Shown in pieces: positions 23,101-34,007 of a stretch of 64,000 nucleotides of DNA. The stretch is from the NCBI GenBank assembly GCA_949152475.1, contig OX424560.1:18849106-18913105 (forward strand), given 5' to 3'. The notes beneath the pieces are model-generated. The model did not search any database. It was given only the letters and a program-made list of their open reading frames with translations, and was not told the origin of the DNA. The stretch comes from Terebella lapidaria. Lineage: Eukaryota; Annelida; Polychaeta; Terebellida; Terebellidae. The position numbers were made by a program, and so were the translations under genes. Position 1 is the stretch's first letter; every line of letters starts with the position of its first letter.

Positions 23101-25416
23101 CAAGGGCGACCAAACTTAGGCCATGTTGTGTTTTCTCTTTGTTTCCCGTCAACTTTTTTTTCGAAAAGTACCCGCCAGCCAGGAAAAAAAACAAACACAG
23201 AAAAAAACACACAGACGTTCATCATCACGATACCATCTTTTTTTCCCAAAGTAACTCATGCCAAAAGTGTAAAATAAATGGCATTTGACCATTTGCTAAG
23301 CTATTAAATACTTTATTGATAATAACAGAGAGAGAAACAGCAAAATGGAAACCAATTACTATCCTTCACGAAGTTCTGTGTTTTGAGGGCTAGAAAAACA
23401 TCATTTTTGAGGGGGGGAAAGACAAAAAGGTTTGTGTTTTTTCTCTCAGAATAATTGTTATTTTCACCCACCTGCTGACGGGAAACAAAGATAGAAAACA
23501 GCACGGCCTTATACATATAACAGAGGTACATAAGTGAATCTTTTGAAACAAATATCTCAAAACTGTCGGAACAGTTTTTGAGAAAATGGCCGTCAAATTT
23601 CTAAATTGGCCATGTTTCAACGAGAATGGTTGCCATTTCGAGGAAAACGCGAAAATCAAAAAACGGAAAAAAAGCTTTCTTGGGAATATTTTTTATCTAT
23701 TTTTGTGCAAAATTTCAGAAAGATTCGACCTAAACTTTAAAGATAAAAATGTGGACGGACGACGGACAAGGCCGGACGCAACGCCATGCCAATAGGTTAT
23801 CGGACCAAAGCTGGGAAGAGACTATGCTGACTCATTGAAAGAAAACAAACTTGACCCACAGCCAGGTTTGTGCAAAGTACTGAGTACCCACAAGACATAC
23901 CTGTGTGGTCCACGGGGTTAAAAAAGCAAAGTACATTTTGTGACATGTGATATGTACATTTGTATGACACACCGATATGCCAGGAAAATATAAAATAACG
24001 ATTCGGTTAAAATGAATGGCCCGGAGCCGAGTTCATGCTTTAGACACGTTTGTCCAGGCTGCCGAGCCCGAAAATGATGTCTTTTTGGCTTTCTGAGATA
24101 CAGCAACTCAGTTATTCCCATTGACAACTTTGGCCGGAGTACAACACAAATGACACATGTCGGTTTATTTGTCTGTGTAAATAACGTCCGTGTCCTAGAT
24201 ACGGCCAGAAAAACGAAATGGAAAGGAAATTCAACAGTACTTTTGTCGAGCCCGATCAGACCAAAAATAACACCTAAGTTACTAGTATACATGTACATGT
24301 ACTCTGGATCAAAAATCACTGACAGATTTGTCTCAGGATGAATAAGGTTCTTCTCAAACACTATAAGGAATGTATGTGCAAAGCTTTACGACATGTGTCA
24401 ATATCTAAGCTTTATCACAAAGCAATACAGATCGCGCAAATCATGATTTGGAAATACATGTACCACTCAAGGTCATCTGAGGTCAAGTTCAATGTCACCA
24501 AAATATCTGTCATATGTGACTTTCTATATTCAAAACACAAAGTTAAGCCTGTAGCTCCAAGCACCTCCAGGGGCCAATTTGGGCATTTAATGTCACGTTT
24601 GACCCTTTTGGGAGCTGGAAATTTAGGCCTTTCGGGCGAATATTCAGGTCAAGTGTCTTCATACAGGGGCTAAACAGTCATGAATGTCATCAACATTTGG
24701 AATTACAAATGTAGAGAGAAAACACTGAATAGATTTCGAGGAAAGTACCAAACATTGAAAATATGGACATTCAAGGCAACGACTGTTTGAACAGATATTG
24801 AGGAAATGGCCGCCAAAGTATAAACATGCTATGGACATTTTTCATCTAATACGGCCGCCAGTTAAAGAAAAAAAACTGATATAAATGATTTAGCCAAAGG
24901 GTCAGATAGGTTACCGGAAAATTTAACATGGTTGAACTGACGAAGTCCAAAAATAGCCTTTCTCAGCTAGAAAGATCGTGTTGACCTTTTATTTTAGGGT
25001 CATTGCATGTCATATTCAAAGTGACCATTGAAATCACAATAATACCAGTAGGACTTCCAATTCCAAGATAAAGACGATATTCCAAGATGTAGACGATGGG
25101 CTATGGAGCACGGACCCCAACCCATACCAATAGGTTATCCGACCAATTGGTCCGATGATCTAATGAGAGGATTCTTACAAAACCATAAAATCGTTGAACT
25201 ATCACAAGTTTATCATGAGTGAATGAAAATAGTTTTGATTACCAACGAATTATTTTAGAATGAGCCTAATAAATCCGTACCGCATACCAGACAGAAACTG
25301 AAAATGACTGAGATTTATGCAACACTGTTTTGTCTTACCTTGTCATTCTCCAGTTTATCCACGATTTCTTCCGCCACATCTCGGCTCAACAAAAATGATC
25401 TGAGTGTGGAAGCCAT
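20140..25416 (-). CDS. HECT-type E3 ubiquitin-ligase-like protein, two coding exons, 739 aa
   Basis: Coding exon 1 is 25416-25339 (MASTLRSFLLSRDVAEEIVD...), with acceptor CAG just before its ATG, implying an upstream non-coding exon. Exon 2 is 22281-20140, acceptor TTGATAG, phase 0. Residues 1-60 look like a SAM-like helical module. A basic/acidic linker (about 85-140) and a domain with GGGIRHFRL and FFPDGRNSYG (about 160-240) follow, the latter typical of HECT proteins found with transposons. Residues ~409-739 form a compact HECT domain: EDNGGVLRD near 450, VPVIRHDMTEARW near 480, RFCTGSD near 670, and the catalytic-type Cys703 in CPTSHTCGCVLEIP. With E2 enzymes such a domain would transfer ubiquitin. 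It reads intact and lies convergent with the transposase-like gene inside the giant element, so I infer cargo or a transposition factor. Closest habitual annotation: G2/M-phase-specific E3 ligase-like. Confidence 0.8.
22391..23810 (+). repeat. AGGTTACCGGAC-type dispersed repeat
   Basis: Head TTAGCCCAAAGGCTATGATA then GGTAACCGGAC, tail CAATAGGTTATCGGACCAAA. It carries five TCAAGGTCA motifs and is about 1.4 kb, longer than the copy at 26785. Non-coding. Confidence 0.8.
24890..25160 (+). repeat. short AGGTTACCGGAC-type repeat copy
   Basis: Head TAGCCAAAGGGTCAGATAGG, then TTACCGGAAAATT, tail CCAATAGGTTATCCGACCAA. The central part is missing relative to the long copies. Confidence 0.7.
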
Positions 25417-25724
25417 CCTGCAAAAAAAAGTGTCATGATTTAATGTCACATTAGAATGCTGTTTATTTCGTCCACGAAATACTATGGTGTACCTATCGCT
25501 ATTGAATCTTCAATTTTGTGGGTAAAAAATGGGTTCTATCTATACTTATTGAAGGCCTTGATCCCCGTGGTTGAGTAACGACAAGTCAATGTATTCAGTT
25601 CTCACAATGTGACTTACATATATATACAGATATACAATCTGGCATAGAGATTGAAAGACAAAGGGAATGTCTGTACGAAGCCTATGCACAAAAAAATCCC
25701 CCAAAAATGTACCAAATATAAAAT

Positions 25725-25990
25725 TTAGTTTAAGGGCTAGTCAGGTTACCGGACAGTGGAAAACGGTGCATTACATTCAACCTCCAGTTCGAGGGCCTAT
25801 TCAGCATTTCTGTGCAAAATTTCAGAAAGATTCGACCATAAACGTCACAGACTTTTCCGTTATAAGTAGGCTAAATGGCATTGAAAACAATGCGATAATT
25901 CAAAAGCTAAAGAAAAATTACTATATTTTGATTATTTTCTGCATTCCTATGCGAAATCCAGAAATATTCAACCATAAACTTTACAGATAA
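25725..25990 (+). repeat. fragment of the AGGTTACCGGAC-type repeat
   Basis: Shows AGGGCTAGTCAGGTTACCGG at the head and a family-like phrase TGTGCAAAATTTCAGAAAGA. It lies just upstream of HECT coding exon 1. Confidence 0.55.
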
Positions 25991-26784
25991 AAAAATTTCC
26001 ATTAAGTAATTGGCCAGGGTTTTTTTCCAAATGTTAAAAAAAATCATAAACAATTAATAAAGGAAAAAATCCAAATTCCGGAGGTTCCCCCCGCGGCGGG
26101 AGGTCCACCCCAAACCAGCAGACCAGCCGAGGACAGAGAGGGGGTCTGGTAACACCCAGAGAGGACACCACCCCGACAGGCGAAAGAACATCTGATCAAA
26201 AATTTGACGGTCACGACACCAGACCACGCTACCACTTGATCTTGATGTAGGAAAAGGACCCCAGTACCGATACAATAATAATGCATTATTCATGAATCTA
26301 TATCAAAAATCCAATGCTTACGTATTGAATAGTTTGTAAAAAGCAGTGATTTTAATATATTTTATTCATTTTGAAAATGTTAAATACTGTATATACCGCT
26401 ATCATTCATAATTAAGTTGAGGCAATCACAATCTTAGTTGTTGGCTTATCGATTTCAGCATTAAATGTCAATTTTTATACAAACTGAGAACAGTTCATTA
26501 AACTGAGTTAACGAATAATATTTTGAACGAACAATTCGTTTTTGAGTGAACAGAGAACACCGTAATATATATTGAACGTACGCTTTCACAGACTGAGGGA
26601 GTGTGTTAGAGTTGAGAGAACGGTTTATTTTGCCGATGTCATGCCCTATTAAGGGTTCCGTAAGTCTGCACTCACTTCCCTGCACTTACTAAGTTTACAA
26701 ATAGGCATATTCCGAGTCGATCGTTCAACGGATTTCCATCGCAAACCCAACCTGTTCTTCAGTTACTTATCTGAGTAAAAAAAA

Positions 26785-27824
26785 TTAGCCCAAAGGCTAA
26801 GGTAGGTTACCGGACACTTTTGGTTTGGCCATGGCCATGGCAGCATTGGCAGGTAACAGACCTTTACCAATCAAGGTTCGCAGTGTAAACATATGACCTT
26901 GGGATTTACCAATCAAGGTCATCCATATGAACTTCGATGTTACCATTACATTTGATATTCTATATGTTGGGTGGAATCGTTCAGGCCGCTCAGGTCAATT
27001 TACACATTCCAAGTCAGACATTTGGCACTCAAGGTCATCTGACGTCAAGTTCAAGGTCATCATTAGTTGTGCCATATATATTATGTCTTCCTATATGTTC
27101 ATAATGCAAACATGAGCTCTATCTGCAAGCATTTCATCTATAGAGGCAAATCTGGGCATTTTTTTTACCCAAAATGGCTGTTTTGACCATTCAAGGTCAT
27201 CCAAGGTCAAATTCAAGGTCACTACACAAGTCGCCATATATGACTTCCCATTTGAAGTGCCAATTACTAAGCTCTATCTTCAAGCGTTCTATGAGTACAG
27301 TCCGGACAGCTCCCATTATGAAGGAAAAAAGTCCCGAAAATTTTTTAAGTCCAAAATTTTTTTCAAAGGGTGAAAAAAAATTTTTGCCCTAGAAATGGCC
27401 CAAAATGGATAGTAATGCGAAAAAAAATGTTTTTCGCCTACCCGCCAAAAATTCAAAATGGCCGCCACACGGAAACCGGCGAATTTAGGGCAACCAAACT
27501 TATACATATCACAGAGGTATATGAGGGGAATCTTTTGAAACCAAAAACTCAAAACTGATCAGACAGTTTTTGAGAAAATGGCCGTCAAAGTCCAAAATTG
27601 AGTGTTTTTCAACAAAAACGGCCGCCATTTTGGAAAAAAAGGGAAAATCAAAAAACAAAAAAATACCTCCTTCTCAAAATATTTTTAGGCATTTTTGTGC
27701 AAAATTTCGAAAAAAAAAATTCGATCGTTAACTTTAAAGATAAAAATGTTAACGCCAGACTGACGGACGGACGACGGACACAACGCCACGCCAATAGGTT
27801 ATCGGACCAAAGGTCCGGTAACCT
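26785..27824 (+). repeat. full-length AGGTTACCGGAC repeat with inverted ends
   Basis: Begins TTAGCCCAAAGGCTAAGG and AGGTTACCGGAC, and ends with a 12-bp stem-loop GGTTATCGGACC-AAA-GGTCCGGTAACC followed by T and an A run. It holds five TCAAGGTCA motifs. No open frame of note, so it is a non-autonomous element of unknown class. Confidence 0.8.
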
Positions 27825-28732
27825 AAAAAAAAAAGGAGTTTACCTGATTACTACGTCCAGTAGAGTCGCGATTATCAGTAATTGTAATCGGGATAATCCG
27901 CCGTGAAAAAGATCAGGTTACAATAGCCATGGCCCACCACAAAGGGAATATATATTAGTTCCCATGCGTGTTACTGGCTAGGATGTCATGGATAGATGCG
28001 TGTACGCCTATGTTTGTTATAATTCGATTGAAGCTGAATTAAATGCCCGTAAAAATTAGTACTGGTTATCCACCGTGTTCCGGTTCCAGACCGGATTGAA
28101 TACATTGTATCAATTTCTATATATAGCGTGTGTTTATGTACACGCTATATTTCTTCATTCTGGTCAGTGAATGTGTGAATGTCATGTAAACTCTAGGCCG
28201 GATTAAGGCTATATAATTCAATAAATTTTTACAGGGCATTGATAATGTTGTTTCGTCAAAAAACTTTTTAAAAAGGATCAAATTTACTGAAGTTTACCAA
28301 CCGGACTTGCAACGTTTAGATATGCACTATAATGACACATTCTCAAAAAAGGGTCGCGAAAAACGAGCATAAACTGTAACAAAACTACCTGTCACACATT
28401 ATTCTGCTTTTCACAATCTTCTATCACCGTGAAACACCTTACTCTATCCTGCCAGAGCAGTATGTTATTGAATCCTGCATCAACACGCGAAATGATGCTC
28501 AACCGCTATTTTGAAAGATTCATATGTAGCTGATCTATTTGTGAGAGTTTGTTTACCAAACTAATACAGATGAACCCACACATATCATCACACAATTAAA
28601 GCCGTTTCGTACACATAATATACCATATTATTATCCAAGTAACTGTTAGTTTGACACATACGCACACTCGTTCTCAGCGTTTCTGTTCCAAATGCAGGAT
28701 ATACCAAACTGCTGCGTTAAAGCACTGATTAT
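27825..28732. other. no gene seen
   Basis: AT-rich sequence with one 11-bp hairpin around 28121-28151 (ATATAGCGTGT and its complement). Nothing else can be supported. Confidence 0.55.
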
Positions 28733-29010
28733 GTGGCGGCCGCCGGATAATTATGTGGCGGCCGCCAGATAATTATGTGGCGGCCGCCAGATAATTAAGT
28801 GGCGGCCGCCAGATAATTATGTGGCGGCCGCCAGATAATTAAGTGGCGGCCGCCAGATAATTATGTGGCGGCCGCCAGATGATTAAGTGGCGGCCGCCAG
28901 ATCATTAAGTGGCGGCCGCCAGATAATTAAGTGGCGGCCGCCAGATAATTAAGTGGCGGCCGCCAGATAATTATGTGGCGGCCGCCAGATAATTAAGTGG
29001 CGGCCGCCAC
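28733..29010. repeat. right subterminal array, 13 x 22-bp GGCGGCCGCC units
   Basis: Thirteen units of GTGGCGGCCGCCAGATAATTA type, in the inverted sense to 3021-3170, followed outward by TAAATATATTTTCACACC and the terminal TTCCGTA. Confidence 0.95.
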
Positions 29011-29050
29011 TTAAATATATTTTCACACCTGGCACTAACGGTCTTCCGTA

Positions 29051-29115
29051 GTTTTGGTTTTACGCATCGCAGGTACATATGACTTGAGATTTACCAATCA
29101 AGGTCATTTTTTTGT
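29051..29115 (+). repeat. right fragment of the interrupted dispersed repeat
   Basis: Continues the family from the point where 2970 stops: GTTTTGGTTTT, then CATATGAC and GATTTACCAATCAAGGTCAT, as in the copy at 26785 (CTTTTGGTTTGG ... GATTTACCAATCAAGGTCAT). Confidence 0.7.
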
Positions 29116-30099
29116 GATCTTTGAAACGGAGTGATTTGTAATTTCGAAAGGGAATGAGCATGTGGATATGCTCACAAGATTTGAAACTTCGTAATATCCA
29201 CATTTTTATACCAGTGCTAGTATCCATTGCTCATTATATGCAATCGGTCATAATATTTTCAGCCACATATAAATAATTTTGTATACCGGGTAACTGATTA
29301 CTGCTTACATAGCAATGGTTGTTCGATTTAATACTGTGCATATAAGCCACAATAATATCGGCATCATACGTATTACAAAAACGTTTGTACACAAACAAAG
29401 ACTTCAACCAGAATAAAATGTAAAGACTTCGGAAGTGTTCCAAGACTGCTATTTCTTCCCAAAGACTCTGACGATTACGAAAGAAAAAACCCTTCTTGCG
29501 CGGCGTAAAAGAAGCCAAGCCGTATGCCATCTTTGATGCTACACGCTCCTCAATCGATGAACAACAAACATTGATATTTTTCTGACGGATAAGACAGAAA
29601 ATACGGCAGCTGTGAGGGAGATTGTAAGCCGCTTGGAACAGTTCTTTGACAGTGTAGTACATAGCATATTTTGAATGACATTAATGTCAAGGTAATCACA
29701 CATCTCACCTCTTTCTCGTCGTTTGCAGAGCTGACATGTGCCTGATCTCGTGAATATGATGCGTTGTCGTCGTCTCAGAGCATCAAAAATTTATTTTAAT
29801 TTTTATTTATTATTTTCAATATCTTTTATGAATTATTTTAATTTTAGTAAATTTTCCTTAAAATTTAATATTTTTGTGTGAAATTGTTCATATTATTCAA
29901 CATTTGACGCAATATAGTGAATGCACTCAATGGTGTGCAGTCATCATTGAAACAATGATTTTTTGCTACTGCTTCCCATCGCCTGCTCCCGTAATGCAAT
30001 ACCTTGCTGTCGATTCTCGTCTTTCTGCTTGGTGCTCTCTTTCTTGTCTCTGCTACGGTATCGTCATACATATCTTATACATCCTGCACCAGCTTCAGC

Positions 30100-30290
30100 T
30101 TTTCGGCCACCTCCTTGAACACACAAAATGTGTCACCCAGTATGCAGCGTGACCTGTTTGTTTCGGAATTCATGATGGGTGCCACATGTTAAGCAAGAAA
30201 TGCTCACTCTTTCCGGAACACCTGATTTCACCTCCTTATGGCCATATAATGGAGGTTAATTTCAATCAATATTATCGATTTTTTGAGAAA
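30100..30290 (+). repeat. inverted duplication, copy 1
   Basis: About 75% identical to the reverse complement of 31215-31435. Both copies encode a similar stretch: CSLFPEHLISPPYGHIMEVN here and CSLFLEHLISPTYGHIMEVN in the other. The conserved peptide suggests descent from a coding exon that I do not recognise. Confidence 0.6.
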
Positions 30291-31214
30291 CTAGACTTCA
30301 AACTTGGATAATGGACTCGGTTTTGTTTGCTCGGATTACCTTGTGCTTGGGTATCTGGTTCCATGTTCGTTGTTCACTCCCTCGTTCCAGACCTGCAAAC
30401 ATTGAAGTAACATTTTCCTTTGTGTCATGAGTTTTATCATTATTATTTAACTATGTGGTCAGAAAGATGAGAGTTCTATTCGTTTTTATCAACATACCAG
30501 TACAATGTGAATACAGATTTTTTTAGTTTCGCTTTATATTTTTGCTTCTGTTACACTTTGAAAATCGTTGTGTGTGCGCGCCAGCACTTCCTTCAAAAGA
30601 CACACTTCGTAACTGATCTTGAACACCATCGATCCCTTGTCCGTTTCCCCGTTTTCCATCCGCATTGCGCAAATTACGGAAAGTACGGTAATACACTCAA
30701 TATTCGGATTATCAGCATTGTGGAAGCATTTACACACATGTACTTGTCTTGTTTATACACATGTTTAAATAAGACGTAATTGAAGCTTTACACTAAACAA
30801 GAAGGATACCGTTCAATTATGTTATCAAAAACACGCATAGGTTTACCTTGTCGGAAACCGTTTTTCCGAGGTCAAGTCCGTACAGCCTTCTATCCTGCAC
30901 TTGAAAATTCATTATTATATAAGATCGTGATTGAAATGACATTTGAATGATCAATTTACCTATGTAAAATTCATGTGTTTTTTAAGTAATGTAAGTTGCT
31001 AAACAAATGAAAGCGGAAGGCGATAACTTTGTGTAAGTTTTCGTTTATAATGAATGCGTTTCCCCTCGCGAGAGCGTTGAATATTACAGCTCATGATGTA
31101 TCAAAACATAACACGGGTGAGACAGGCCATTTATAGTTTGACATGAGAGAACGAATTACGCCCAAAGTATGATAGATAGATATAAACGTGGAACCTATAC
31201 CCAAGTACAATGTA

Positions 31215-31435
31215 TTTCGAGCGATCAAAAATGAGTCCTATCAGAGCCGACGAAATCGACAAAATTGCATAACCTTCATTAACCTCCATTATATGACCAT
31301 AAGTAGGTGAAATAAGGTGTTCCAAAAAGAGTGAGCAATTCCTGCCGCACTTGTGGCACCCGTCAATAATTCCAAAACATTGACACGCAAACAGGTCTTG
31401 CTGCATACTGGTGACTAGATGTTGTGTATTTATCA
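31215..31435 (-). repeat. inverted duplication, copy 2 (open frame 31131-31436)
   Basis: The minus-strand frame reads through the whole copy (101 codons), with GCHKCGRNC followed by the conserved HLISPTYGHIMEVN string. No intron signals decide whether it is expressed. Product unknown. Confidence 0.4.
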
Positions 31436-33338
31436 ACCAGATTGGGATGACGTCAATAGAAATTCTTAAATGCAGCTAGTAGTCTTAGCAAAACATATCC
31501 TTGTCGCAGCAGTTTAGACTATATGGGATCTCTTGTGAACAAAGTCCTCATATTTGAAACTGGCTCTGGAATAGCGTGTGAGTTGTGAGACAAACACACC
31601 ATATGCTGGCGACTTAGAAATGTCAGTTTAAAAAAGGGAAAATGACTAGGGAAAAATTAAAATTATCACGCTTGTCATGTAATCTAGTTAACAGGTTAGA
31701 ATCTTTTTCAATCTTCAAACTTAAATCTTAATAGAGTCCGTACTATCCTTGGGATATATGGTAGCCTATACAAATTAGGATGACCATCCAAACTTGGCAC
31801 TATTAGGATGGCCAACCAAATTCAGGATTATTCAATGACAATACATCTTTTATGTATCGGAAAGTAAAGCTACTAATTTTAGCTTCTTATATCTTAAGAT
31901 CTATGTTAATTATGACATAATTTTCTTTCTCAATATAAGATATAGTGGCCATAATGACTACTTCAACACCCCCTCAGATTTGGTTATCATTACATCTAGT
32001 CATCATAATGACTACTACTTATTTAGTTATCATAACATGGCGACTTCTTATCCGAGAGAAGCAAAATATGTTGAAACAACCAAGCAAATATAGTGGAAGC
32101 GCAAAGGTTGCAGAGTTACTGCCCATTATACAGATGTCTGATATCGAATATCTTTGATTATTGGGTGATTGATGTTGCCAAGGCCTTGCAAACATCCTAG
32201 TATAAGAATGCAACGGGGTCATTCGGTGTGGATGCTCATGTGTATTTACATTTGATAAAATTTCATTGTTTTCAATACGTGAAAACCGTTGCTGTAAATG
32301 GAGATGAATAGTACTTTGATGTGGTACTACAACCTTTGATGTATTTCATAAAGGATGTATAATTAATGTCGATTATCATAAGTTTTGATCAAAGTTATTG
32401 AATATAGTGAAAAACGTACTCCAATGTGCACAGGAAGTAACCATACGTATAATTCATCAAATGATTTGATAAAAAGAATCAAAGGTAATCGACATGTGTT
32501 CGAGAACTGTTGTTTATTGGGCTCGAGGACTGTTCAGTTCATTGGATGTATTACGTGTTAAATGTCATATTCTTATACTGACTTGTCATTAATCTGATAT
32601 AATTTAACAATTCCTATTTTGTAGTGGGGAAGGGAGGGGGGGGATGTGAAATAAATTTTTCGATGAACAAACGTGAAGGGTTCAATTAGTTTATTATCAG
32701 TAAATGTTCATGATATGACCTACTAGTTCACAATTATTCGACATGAAACAAAGTTGTACAATGAACATAAACTAAAGAGACTTTATCACGTCGTTTTTAT
32801 GGAATGTTTTGACAGGCACACACAAGTAAATGTTTCCATATTGATCTGGGCATAGACACGGGCAATTTAATCACAATATCGAAGCAATATAATCACGTAC
32901 GTGCATATATTTTATATACGTTGAAAAAGACAGTATGTGGAACATTTGATTGATATCATAACAACAAATAATGTTGTTCAGCTAAAACATATAAATATAC
33001 GTGTTCAATATCTCGGTAAATATTGATTTCGTGTTGGATCATTGTTAATACTCTCAACGACAGTCCGGATTTAATAGAAACACCTAAACATCATACTTGA
33101 CAGCCTCAGAGTAGCAAAATTTGTTTCACGAGGTTTCAGGTTGGACAAGCAATGCACCTTGTCAGAACACTTTCAAAACTGCTGCATTTGCCTATATCAT
33201 TATCCATAATATATTAGGAAAATTTCAAATTGCATGAAAGGTACTAAATAAATAATGTGATAGGTGGAAAGATTGAACCCTCAATGAAAGTCATCTTGTC
33301 ATGAATAGACACATGTAATATTTACAAAATGGTTTAAA

Positions 33339-33832
33339 GCTGCTGCTTCGAATGTATGCAATTCTTTCTTCAAAACTCAATCTTAGTGCAACACATCTAA
33401 TACAAGATAATAAAATATATGCATACTGATTTTTCCGTCCGAGTTGTCTTTTCATCCAATTTAATACACATTTTTTTGCCAGTTTTGTTTATAAACAAAC
33501 GAAGTGTATCCATCAAACTCGAATGTAAACAAATGCCCAAATTGGCCTTAAAATTCCACATTGAGTGCATTCTCCAGTTGGTATCTGCAAATATGGTGTA
33601 GTTATGAGAAAATAATTAGTGATATACCGTTTTGTGTGTGGAATTGTCAGTCCATTTTTACGCTTTGTTTACATATGCTTGTGATAGATGCAGTTCTTTT
33701 GTTTATATACAAAACTGGCATAAAATGTGTGTTAAATCGGATGAAAAGACAATGTTTTATTATCTTGTATTAGATATGTTGCACTAAGCTTTAGTTTTGA
33801 AGAAAATATTGCAATCATTCAAAGGCAGCTAC
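33339..33832. mobile_element. 494-bp foldback MITE absent from unit B
   Basis: Two arms of about 220-230 bp are inverted copies (GCTGCTGCTTCGAATG left; CATTCAAAGGCAGCTAC right). TTTAAA, containing TTAA, flanks both ends at 33333-33338 and 33833-33838. Unit B has an uninterrupted ATGATTTAAACCACAGGAAT at the matching place, a clean empty site. The target fits piggyBac- or Kolobok-type elements. Confidence 0.85.
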
Positions 33833-34007
33833 TTTAAAACACAGGAATGTAAAAAATGCCTCTAAATATCATGTTTCCTGTACACAGGCTGCATCGAATA
33901 ATATTGATAATACCAAATTTTGTCATCAATAACTGATGAGATGGTGTTGGATGGTGTGCTGGTGCTTGAGCTTGGTTTGCAGAATGTACTTTGTGTATGT
34001 AGCAGAA

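Larger units (their letters stand above)
22282..25338 (-). other. intron of the HECT gene, filled with dispersed repeats
   Basis: A 3057-bp intron with donor AAG/GTAAGA at 25338 and acceptor at 22282. It contains dispersed-repeat copies at 22391-23810, about 24440-24600 and 24890-25160. Frames inside it (for example 22797-23066) come from repeat sequence. Confidence 0.75.
2971..29050. mobile_element. giant (~26.1 kb) TIR transposon with integrase-core and HECT genes
   Basis: The left end reads TACGGAAGCCCGTAGAGGCC and the right end, reverse-complemented, TACGGAAGACCGTTAGTGCC. Both run inward through GGTGTGAAAATATATTTA into arrays of 22-bp units holding GGCGGCCGCC (7 copies left, 13 right). 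GTTTT sits directly outside both ends (2966-2970 and 29051-29055), or AGTTTT if one A at the right junction is shared. The flanks are two halves of a single older repeat, which independently supports one insertion. Cargo: an rve-type transposase-like gene (3241-12975) and a HECT-type gene (20140-25416). Nested later arrivals are an 8.1-kb foldback, two solo LTRs and several small repeats. The 6-bp-like duplication and TAY ends fit IS3EU as I remember that superfamily; this is inference. Confidence 0.7.
29116..32115. other. no supported gene; contains an inverted duplication
   Basis: A 142-codon minus frame at 29234-29662 and a short Arg-rich frame near 29690-29790 are not recognisable. The main feature is the inverted pair 30100-30290 / 31215-31435. 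Confidence 0.4.

Noticed and set aside
26785-27824. Helitron, suggested by a 3' hairpin followed by CTAA
   Set aside because: The head also matches the hairpin in inverted form (AGGTTACCGGAC), so a TIR element is simpler; no 5' TC or A/T target can be shown.
2971-29050. Polinton (Maverick) interpretation, suggested by an rve integrase and a 6-bp-like target duplication
   Set aside because: No polymerase, ATPase, protease or capsid gene is visible, the ends begin TACGG, and a HECT gene is present instead.
29690-29795. Arg-rich minus frame ending in SGTCQLCKRRER before a GTGAG donor
   Set aside because: One CxxC and a donor are suggestive, but there is no convincing acceptor and no recognisable family.
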